DNA from: Hyaloscypha bicolor E | Taxonomy: Eukaryota; Ascomycota; Leotiomycetes; Helotiales; Hyaloscyphaceae | Length of the DNA: 64,000 nt | Direction of reading: 5' to 3' | Assembly: GCF_002865645.1 (NCBI RefSeq) | Contig: NW_020194684.1 | Coordinates: forward strand, 2,185,241 to 2,249,240 | In this document: positions 55,385-64,000 of the stretch, piece by piece | Layout of the letters: every line of letters starts with the position of its first letter | Position numbering within the stretch: position 1 is the stretch's first letter | Translations under genes and position numbers: made by a program | Notes under the pieces: generated by a model | What the model saw: the letters and a program-made list of their open reading frames with translations, nothing else | Database searches by the model: none | What the model was told of the DNA's origin: nothing

Positions 55385-57124
55385 TCTCAAAAGCATTAAT
55401 GATTTCTAGGTCAGCATTGGCATTCGGCGTTCTGCATTGCAAATTATTCATGGCAATTTCATGTATATATCCAGGGATTCGGAGCATGGCTGACGGGGAA
55501 CGGAGAAAGCTACGAGGAATGAGACATGAGTGCGCACCAAACTCGATGACAGCAAAATTTCCGGGGCTCGTTTCTCATTACACAACACCGTCTGATGTGC
55601 AATCTGCAGGGAAGTAATAGGGCGAGGTGACGATACACAGGCGAGAAAAGAATGAGCAGCAAGATCATGCACAAGCGTCCTATGCACGTTGCCGTAACTT
55701 CCTAAGATCCGGGAACACGGGTCTGGTCCGACTCTGATGACCTTTGTCGCCGATGGGTTGGGAATTGATTGCAAGTCATATTGAGGGTAGGCAACTACTG
55801 CGAGGTCCCGAGCCCGAACATTCGGGCCTGACTCGATCGGTGCCGGTATTGACGATGGGGATAGACTTGGCGCGGTACCTAAACCGTCCTTTGGATTGGC
55901 CTGTATGAGGCTGATGTGTGGTATCTAGGAGCTTCTGTTACAATACCGCTTGATTGCTCATTTCTAGCTGGGCCTTGGTGGGTCAGGCCCGAAATAGATC
56001 TCGAGTTCGTCGTGTATCGAGGCCGATTCCAGTGAAAGAGCTGAGATTCTCTATGGGCCGAGGCTGCTGAGCTGAGGCTGCTGAACGCTGCACCGTACAA
56101 CCTTGGTGGTTTTTTACTTGTGTTCTATCTACGGCCCGTCAATGGAAAAGCGTCCGATCCTCTTATCACTCAAGAGTCAAGCAAGACCCTCTGCAGAAGT
56201 CCCCAGAATCCTTCGCCCGGCCACGCCGAGTCCTTGACAAAGAAGCACACTTCACCGACTCCGGGTTTGTTATCTTCGTGGCGAGGCTGCGCAAGGCTGC
56301 AGATCGGAGTCCCCTGGCCAGGCCAAGAACGGAAGGTAGTTGCTGTGCTGCTACAGGGTTTTAGCCTGCTCCGTGCCGCGCATCTTCAGGGATTGATTGG
56401 TTCGCTGGGAAGCTTATCAGGTCGTGTCTGCGGGCCGTTAATCATTTGCCGTCCGATCTCTTTTTGCGCTCATCGTCGTCAAAAGGTCAAAACGTTAATT
56501 GCTAAGAGCTGTGTAGCTGAAGGACACAATTGCTGTCGTTATTAAGTGCAAAGTGTACAACAGAAATCGGCCTGATTCTCACGCGCATATGCAGCCGCAC
56601 TGTCATTTGGGATTCACCAGATCATGCAGCGTACCGGTTGCTGCACCTTGCCGTTGGGAACGATCCGATTCCTAAACTCGCTACACACGTTGTCCCCCCA
56701 GTCTCCAGAAGCTCCAGGAACCCTGCTCTATGCAATTGTCATTCCGCGATGTCAATACTTCCCCGCTATAATTATCTATTTCTTTGCAGAGCGTCAGTCA
56801 AGTGAATGAGCGCATTGAGTGGTCTTCGGCGGCTTCCACCTATTCCCTGGAACCAAATCTGCATCGGGGAAGGAGGAACATGTCCTGGGCTTACTTTTTC
56901 TTCCTTCGAGGGTTCCACTACGCAACACCAAGTGGGTGACCGAGCTATCTTTACACCGGCCGATAGAGTTCAGGAGGCAAAGTAATAAGTGGGGAGCTCT
57001 CGCTCCAGAAACTTTATCTGCAGCTCAAGAACCCTTCTTCCCCTCGTCATTCCTTCCTTTCCACTTCAGCTCTTCTGTCGCTTGCCTTCCCTTGGTCAAA
57101 GTCAAATTTCAAATAGTCTTTGAA
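55385..57124. other. Intergenic region (about 1.7 kb) without a supported gene
   Basis: Ordinary base composition and only short frames without domains. The final 150 bases are C/T-rich (CCCTCGTCATTCCTTCC) and look like the leader of the nucleoside permease gene. Confidence 0.4.
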
Positions 57125-58476
57125 ATGAGATTCGCAACTTTGCTTCAGCTCCTTGCAGGAGCCGGTCTTGCCCATGCCTCTCCAGCGCTTGAGAAGAAAG
57201 CTCAAGTGGAGAAACGCGACATCCAAGTCACTTACAAAGACTGCGACGTGATCACTCCGAAGGTTTTCATTATTTCTATGGTAGGAGCCAATCACCATCC
57301 TTTAAAAGCCTTCTAACAAAGCTCCAGTTCTCCCCCGAAGCCGATATCTGGTACACGAATGCACATACAAAGGGCTCAATTGGCGACTTGCTCGCTCACA
57401 ATGTTACCGTCCCCGGGTTCTCTCCTCTCTTTCCACAGGCACATTGTCTGAAAGATGGCTCTGTCTGCCAACTGACAACTGGCGAATCCGAGATCAACGC
57501 AGCCTCGACCATCACAGCCCTCGTCCACTCCCCCCTCTTCAATCTGAAGTCCACCTACTTCCTCATCGGTGGCATCGCGGGCATCAACCCTAAATACGGC
57601 ACCCTCGCCGACGTAGCCTTCAGCAAATACGCCATCCAAGTCGCCCTACAATACGAATTCGACGCCCGCGAGATCCCTTCAAACTATACCACCGGTTACG
57701 TGCCCCAAGGCGCATACGCACCTAACCAATACCCCGGTAGCATCTACGGCACCGAAGTCTTCGAAGTCTCCGAGACTCTCCGCGATATCGCCGCCTCGTT
57801 CGCCTCGTCCGCAAAGCTTAACGACAGTGCTGCAGCCATCGCCTACCGCGCACACTACACCGACAACGGCGTCTCTATCTACAAAGCCGCCACCAAAGCC
57901 CCCGGAATCATCAAGTGCGACACCGCGACCTCGGACGTCTACTTCTCCGGCGCCCTGCTCGGCGAAGCCTTCGAGAATACCACTACACTCTTCACCAACG
58001 GTTCTGGGATTTACTGCATGACGGCACAAGAAGACAACGCTACACTCGAAGCCATGATCCGCGCCGCCAAGGACAAACTCCTCGATTTCGCAAGAATCAT
58101 TATCATGCGCACAGCATCCGACTTCGATCGTCCGTACCCTGGCCTGAGTGTCCTCGATAACCTCTTCTATTCCGATCAAGGCGGCTTCCTCCCCGCCATC
58201 CAAAACATATACCTAGCGGGCACTCCGGTGGTACAAGGGATTCTAAAGGGCTGGGATTCCAAGTTCAAGAATGGAGTGACCCCGAAGAATTACATTGGGG
58301 ATATTTTTGGGACGCTTGGGGGGACGCCGGATTTTGGACCGGGGAATGTTTTTGGGGGCGCCTCGGCGAAGCGTGACGTCGAAGAGGTGCAGGATCGGAG
58401 GAGTATGTATAAGAGGAAGGGGATGCTTGGAGCCGAGATTGCGAGGAGGGCGAATGGAGCGGTGAGTGAGGAGTGA
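57125..58476 (+). CDS. Purine nucleoside permease (NUP family)
   Basis: Two exons, 57125-57280 and 57328-58476, phase 0 (ATG/GTAGGA...CAG/TTC), giving 434 residues. The signal peptide (LLQLLAGAGLAHAS) is followed by a pro-like KKAQVEKR. The NUP core begins TPKVFIISMFSPEADIW and contains STYFLIGGIAGINPKYGTLA, DVAFSKYAIQVALQYEFDAR and a YVPQGAYAPNQYPGSIYGTE block. The C-terminal part has RTASDFDRPYPG and DNLFYSDQGGFLPAIQNIYL. The family (Candida NUP type) is linked to uptake of purine nucleosides. Its fold resembles nucleoside phosphorylases, and fungal secreted members may act as nucleoside-binding or hydrolysing proteins. The last 50 residues are basic and variable. The gene is intact. Confidence 0.9.
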
Positions 58477-59430
58477 GTTGCGGTGTGGAAGGGTTGCTTT
58501 TATCTTGCTTTTTTCCCTGCCTTGATCGTTCAAGCTTTTGGTGGGCTTGCATATACGGGTGGTTGCCTGTTTGGAGGGCGAGATATTCGTAATGCATATT
58601 TATCCATGGCTCTAATTTTAGCTTTGGAAAGGGTACGCTTGGATATTGGCCAAATGGCTTGAGTTAGGTGATATCAGTGAATTAGTTGGTGGTTTCGTGC
58701 TTGGTAGACATATCCGCACTTAGGACATAATGAATTTAGATGAGCCAAAATGCACTCCTTCCTTGTTCGCTGTGGAGAAGTGAGTAGGATTCTGGAGCAG
58801 AGACGCTGTGAGGAGGAAAATTCGCTTAAACCTCAGGCACGCATTTCGCTTAATTATCGCGCTAAGGAGTATATAGCCTCACACGCCTCGCTCCCAAGCT
58901 TCTACAAGCTTCACGCTTCTCTTGTAGAAAATACCACAGTTCTAGAAATCTCTCTGTTGTTACGTGACATGTGTTTTTACCCGGTAGATCGGTTGGCCTG
59001 GTACATGGTTCACTTCTGCCTATTTGTCCTCTTGATCTCAACGGGTGGATGTTGCGGGTGTAGATCACGTGATAGGATGCTTTGAAAGACTGGTGGAGTC
59101 TGTCGTATATGGCAATAGGGATATTGAAGAACTACCAGGGGTTATCATCTTCTGAACTGGCTTCACGACGTAGCTTGTTGCGAAATCTCTTGGGAAGTGT
59201 GTAGGTCACGTGGAAACATGAGCATTGTGCCGTGACTCGTAAGGTATTGAAACGAAATAAACATTAAGTGTGGTATCAACTAAACAAAACAAACTTGCTT
59301 CACCTACCCCTAATTTCGATTTCTATTCTCCAAGCCACACAACAAAGAACCCCCTTTTCCCTATTTCTCTCGATTTTCTCACTCCTCCACCCAACCCTCA
59401 CTTCTGCACCTCCGGGCTCGTCGTCTGCTC
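58477..59430. other. Intergenic region between two converging genes
   Basis: About 950 bases holding the 3' regions of the nucleoside permease and sugar porter genes. A near-palindromic AAGCTTCTACAAGCTTCACGCTTCTCTTG tract at about 58898-58926 may be a terminator-like or chance structure. No gene is supported. Confidence 0.35.
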
Positions 59431-61266
59431 CTACTCATGCTCCGCCGTAGCCTCAAGATGGGGTTCCTTCTCACTGCCACTGTGCTCCTTCTCCGTCCCA
59501 ACAACGCCACTGCCACTCCCCGCACCTCTCAACAGCGTATCCAGTCCAATCTCCTTATTAATCTCCTCCATTCTCTCGAAGTCAGCTTGCGCCGTACCCT
59601 CCGATCCGAAGATTACATCCATTTCCTCGAGCGTCAAGCGCTTTGTCTCGGGCACGAAGAACCAGACGAATGCTGCGCCGCCGAATGTCAGGATGCCGAA
59701 GATGAGGTAGGTGCCGTACGAGATGCCAGAAATCATGTCGGGCGTTACCTGGCCGACGATGAAGTTGTTCATCCAGTTGGAACTTGCGCCGAGGGCGATT
59801 CCGTATGGGCGGTTGGATAGGGGCCAGATTTCGGCGACGATGATCCAGGCGCATGGTCCCCAGCTGTATCCGAAGTGAACGACAAAAAGCCAGACCATTA
59901 CCACTGCACCCCAGCCGGCTGCTTTGTGCGTTGCCCACGAGTACCTATCTGCTGCTACGATTGCTGCGACGATGATGTGGCAGATTGCCATACCGATAGC
60001 GCCGATTGTGAGGATTGGCTTGCGGCCAATTTTATCGATGTAAAGGACGGAAGGAATGGTTGCGATGAACATGACCACACCAACGACACCAGTAGCAAGT
60101 AGAGAGGTAGTGTTCGAAGAGAGACCTAGGGACTTGAAAATCGTGGGCGCATAGTAAAGAATCGCATTGATGCCCGTCCACTGCTGAAAGAACATCGTTA
60201 CGGTAGCGACGATGACACGCTTGAACATAGCTCTCGTCTTGAACAGAGACCCAATTGCTACGAATTGCAACTTGAAGATATTCCATGCTGTCAACTCGCG
60301 CAAGTGAGGGAAGTGCTCCGCCACTGTGCGCTTCTCAAACATGCTCTGGGCCTTAATTTCGAGAAATTCAAGCTCGACGAGCTCATGGTCGGGAGGTAGA
60401 TCACGCAGGTTTGCGAGTACTTTCCTGGCTTCTTCCTCACGATTATGGTGGACTAACCAACGAGGAGAGAATGGCATGAAAAGAATACCGGCGAAGAGGA
60501 CGGCTGCAGGGAAGAGTTGCAGGCAGATGGGGAGCAACCAAGCAGCTTCGTGTTGAGAGTCTCCACTTCCGCCGATGTAATTGGTACCGTAATCGATCCA
60601 GAAGGATATCATGATTCCGAAACAAATAGCCAGCTGTTGGAGGGCAATCAGAGACCCGCGAACCTCTGGTGGGGCGACTTCTGCGTTGTACATGGGCACG
60701 ATCATGGAAAGAGATCCCACACCCATACCACTAGTCATGATTAGAATATGTATTTTGAGTGACGAGAACACTTACGTGATGAACCGACCTCCAAGAATGG
60801 AATTGTGTCCAGCACTAATAGCAGTTGTTTGGATCACGACGCCCAAGATGAACACAGATGTAGCTATCAAGATGCCGTACTTTCTCGAGGCAGTCTCCGC
60901 CAAGAAACCAGAGAGAAGTGTACCAAACCAAGCACCGAGCTCGAGAATTGATGTGAGCCATCCCTTGCGGGTCTGATCTGCTGGATCATTGGAGTCATAA
61001 TTTCCCATGTGTCGTTGGAAAGACGGCATAGTCAATACGCCTGAGAAGACTCCTTGGTTGTAACCTGCGGGGTGTAAGTCAATTAGTATTGACATGATCT
61101 GGTTTTACATACCGTAAAGAAGTCCACCAATACAAGCAAACATGGCAATCATGAAGACCTTGCCATTTTTAACCAGAGCAGCCGGCCCACTGGCTCCCAT
61201 AAGGGTCTGACGACGTTGAAGAGCGGCATCGTAGAAGCCAGGCGCCGCATTACCACCAGCGACCAT
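59431..61266 (-). CDS. MFS sugar porter (hexose/quinate-type transporter)
   Basis: Three exons: 61113-61266, 60776-61064 and 59431-60730, joined in phase, 580 residues. Typical 12-helix sugar porter: GGLLYGYNQGVFSGVL in helix 1, the loop AETASRKYG, GRFITGMGVGSLSMIVPMY in helix 4 and EVAPPEVRGSL. The central loop has PFSPRWLVHHNREEEARKV (family: PESPRWL). The second half has QQWTGINAILYYAPTIF, DKIGRKPIL, WGPCAWIIVAEIWPLSNRPY and the closing FFVPETKRLTLEEMD. The C-terminal tail is acidic and Gly/Ser-rich. Transport is expected at the plasma membrane by proton symport of a hexose, pentose or quinate-like substrate; the exact sugar cannot be read. The start at 61266 gives a short N-terminal tail (MVAGGNAAPGFYDAALQRRQ) typical of the family. 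Confidence 0.9.
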
Positions 61267-63123
61267 CTTTGCAATGAGTTTGAATTTGTTGCACGGACAA
61301 CAATATTAAGAGAAGTAGACAGTAGAGAAAAGTTATGCAAAGCTGCAAGTTCTCGTGCGGAGTATCATTGTGCGGATACCCAACAGTTATACTGAATCGA
61401 AACCTGAGGAGACTAATTCACCTGGTGCTATCCATGGTGACAGCTTCGGATAAACGGGCACGGATAAATGTGACTCAGAAAGAGCACCCAGTTTAAGAAG
61501 AGTGTATGAGTGGCCAATTCCACTTGAAAACTCTTACCGGCTTGAACATCACGAGCTGGTAGCGGACAAACCTCGAGGAGGGGCAACGCGGCGGGGCCTC
61601 AAAGTGGAGATACAACGGCATTGTGCTGTAGTGCCCATCCCTACGGGCTGGATAAAGTGCCCAGAGCGGCACTTGACAGGTTCATTTGAACAGATTGAGT
61701 CAGCAGCTGGGGGATCGCCGGTGAGTATTCCCCAATGGATGGGTCGATGCTCTCTCCGCATTTAAGCGCTTCGGGCAGTCGAGCAGAAGCCTACTTCACA
61801 TTCAGGCTGAATGTTCCGAGTTGAAGCGGGTCTTTATATCTTCTAATGGAACGCTCTGAATGACTGAAGACGGAGTGATGTCGGCGAGACTGAAAGCCAT
61901 CCTGTGCTCCAGTAGTGGATATCACGCCTCCAAGCCATCGAATCCGCCTTTAATTGATGTGGCTTGCGATCGCGGGTGGGGATCGAAAGGGCTTGAGAAG
62001 GCTTTGGTTGCGGGGACGGATTGGTGCGGGTAGAAATATTCTCCGCATGGGCTGATGTGATGGGAGGAGGCCTTGGTGGAGGACTGAGGTCGGAGCGGGT
62101 GAAGACAGGCGTGGAGAGGGTGGGAGGTGGGGTGACGCGGAGGGGGGAGGGTTGGTTGTTGGATTGTTGGTGGCGCGCCCAGCACAGTGCTCGCTTAACA
62201 AGCCAGGCCAGGCTATTCTACCCAGGGGTATTGCACGTGACGCGGTGTTGGCCCCGCCCCCATCAAAACATCAGACCAAAAATATCTGGCACCCCCCTGA
62301 ACCTCATCTCGTCCCATCTTCGTTCCTTCCCACTCATTAACAGTAGACGCGCGCTCTACATATCCTCCGAACCACTCATCTCCGTTGGCGCTCCCGAAAA
62401 AGCCAATTCTTGTTTCAGGAGACGATCTGCCGCCCCGTGGACAGAGATTGCGACAAGGCTGACTTTGAGCCCCTCTGGCCCCTTGGCCCACCGACCTATT
62501 TATGGCCCTTCCCGTCCAATTTACCGCCCGCTAATACGCGCCGACCTCACTTCTCAAACTCTGAAATGATACAACCGCCTACTGGGCCAAGTGGACCAAT
62601 ATGATGGACCATCTGATGGCGCATCACGATCGTTGGAGACTTGGTACCGTCTGCGCGGCAAACGGGTCGGGGCCGCGAGTTTCATTCTCCCTCAAACCCT
62701 CTAGAACGCGCCTGACTTGGAGGCAGAACTGCAGTTACACAGTCTAAATCCAGGTCCGCTTGTTTCAGCAAGTTCAGTGTGGTCTCGATTTAGGACTGTC
62801 TGGGCGTCGGTAAGGCTATAAACATCTTGTTGCAGCCCCCACCGTCATCCCCCTTCCAACAATCCGTTTGGGACCGAATTGTATAAAGCACGGCCGCCAG
62901 TCCCTTGCCCAGGCCTCCTTCTCTCCTCCTCCCAGAGCCACTGCATTTGTTTTCTATATACCCCATACGCGAATTTCCTTTCGTCGTTTCATCTCTTCCT
63001 ATCCTCTCGTTCTCAACTCGTTCGTTTGATCCCCAAGCCCTCCTGGCGAGGTATCTCATTCCAATCCTCGCCTCTCCATCACCCTTCACCCATCGCCCAT
63101 CACATCTCCTCACTCGTTGTAAG
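61267..63123. other. Long intergenic region with divergent promoters and a pyrimidine-rich leader
   Basis: About 1.85 kb between the divergent sugar porter and Myb-like genes. The rightmost 250 bases (about 62870-63123) are strongly C/T-rich, as in long 5' leaders of fungal regulatory genes. Open frames on both strands lack domains. GC-rich blocks at about 62050-62160 are low-complexity G/A repeats. Confidence 0.4.
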
Positions 63124-64000
63124 ATGCCAAAGGGACAACACAGGGCCGTGCGAAGTCAAGGATACTACCGCCTGACCCCAGTCACTACCCCAACGACCGC
63201 ATACGCTCCCGTCTCGTCCCGGCCCGACATTCAGAACGGCTACTATAATTCCTCGGTTCCCCTCACGCCCAGTATGTCTCAACAGTCGTACACCCAGCAG
63301 CCCTCTGGTTACCCCAATGGTGGACCGGTACAACTTCCCTTGAGTACTCCACAATACACTCAGATGGCTCAAGCACCACCGCTAGCCTCGATACGCCCTT
63401 CGAGCGGAGCATGGAACCCCCAAGATGATCAGACTCTCATGGCAGCTCGAGCACAAGGGATGAACTGGGCTCCCATCCAGCAAGCCTACTTCCCCTCCAA
63501 AACACCCAACGCTTGTCGGAAACGGCACGAACGGTTGATGGAGAGACGAAGTGCAGACGATTGGGATGGGCTAAAGCTAGAGTCTCTAGCGAAGAATTAT
63601 ATGGGCATGAGGAGAGAGATCTGGTCAGGGCTGGCTGCAGAAACTGGCGAGAAATGGAATGTTGTTGAGCAAAAGGTACTTCTTCCTTCCTAACCATTCC
63701 AACGAATAAAGTTAACTTGCGATCAAGTGCATGTCACAAGGCCTCAAGAACCTCCAAACAGCAGCCCGCTCCTGCGCCCGCCGCGAACGCATGCTCGACA
63801 CCTCTCAAAGCGGGCCTTACCAAGGTGCGTACGATCGAGACGATAGCGGACTCGGTCTCGGCGATGACATAGGAGCTGATTATGACGGAGATGGAGCTAG
63901 TGATCGTTCCGGCAGTGCGAGCGCATATCAGGGACACCACTACAGCTCCAGCGCCGGCAGTGGTGGGAGCGGAGGCTACCACCCGCACGGGCAGAGACTG
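63124..64000 (+). CDS. Myb/SANT-like DNA-binding protein, 3' end outside the window
   Basis: ATG at 63124 after a pyrimidine-rich leader. Exon 1 is 63124-63675, and exon 2 starts at 63728 and runs off the end in frame. The first 95 residues are Tyr/Gln/Ser/Pro-rich. A Myb-like repeat follows (about 98-145): WNPQDDQTLMAARAQGMNWA, PIQQAYFPSKTPNACRKRHE and RLMERR. After it come KNYMGMRREIWSGLAAETGE and, across the intron, CMSQGLKNLQTAARSCARRE, then an Asp/Gly/Ser-rich segment. This layout is that of fungal Myb-like regulators with one clear repeat plus a second weaker helical repeat. A nuclear transcription role is inferred. No closer family assignment is possible from the partial protein. Confidence 0.8.

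Noticed and set aside
57679..58203. Minus-strand 174-codon frame inside the nucleoside permease
   Set aside because: Shadow of a GC3-rich coding region; the plus strand has full family homology.

Overview
The window reads as nuclear DNA of a filamentous ascomycete (Pezizomycotina; a Leotiomycete-like fungus is my guess, not shown). The support is: genes split by very short introns (about 45-60 nt, GTRNGT...YAG); fungus-typical families (HET-domain protein, IKS1 kinase, JIP5, purine nucleoside permease, DUF3433-like membrane protein, AA7-type FAD oxidase); and a transposon island with RIP-type decay (C to T changes, strongest in CpA).

Layout. 0.9-12.6 kb: a PBDC1-family gene, a Ste6-like ABC exporter with three apparent single-base frame breaks, a decayed hypothetical gene, a 2.6-kb gene desert, a GPI-anchored protein built from two repeats, and a frame-broken small membrane protein. 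12.6-21.6 kb: an AT-rich island. A degenerate pogo/Fot1-like DNA transposon (22-bp terminal inverted repeats, TA target duplication) is interrupted by a complete but dead Ty3/gypsy LTR element on the minus strand. That element has two 298-bp LTRs, a CATAG target duplication, and relics of gag, reverse transcriptase and integrase. 21.7-28.4 kb: an intact HET gene about 400 bp from the LTR, a secreted cysteine-rich protein, and a DUF3433-like membrane protein with a pentapeptide minisatellite. 28.4-36 kb: a divergent relic pair (P450 and GMC oxidoreductase, both broken), a 71-residue secreted peptide, and a secreted protein of repeated Cys-rich modules with introns at the same place in successive modules. 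37.6-64 kb: mostly intact genes: a hypothetical protein, maleylacetate reductase, JIP5, a 1,899-residue zinc-finger protein, an AA7 FAD oxidase with a 12-nt micro-exon, a 2EXR/F-box-like protein, IKS1 kinase, purine nucleoside permease, an MFS sugar porter, and the start of a Myb-like protein that runs off the end.

How the genes fit together. There is no operon logic here. Housekeeping genes (PBDC1, JIP5, IKS1) are interspersed with secreted or nutrient-related functions (AA7 oxidase, sugar porter, nucleoside permease, maleylacetate reductase) and with accessory material (HET, transposons, pseudogenes, Cys-rich secreted proteins). Frame breaks cluster at 2-12.6 kb and 28-36 kb. The long multi-exon genes right of 37 kb stay open, so true decay is at least as likely as base-calling error, although several breaks fall in homopolymers.

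Exon boundaries were found by eye from splice consensus plus reading-frame continuity. All functional names rest on motif recognition without database searches.
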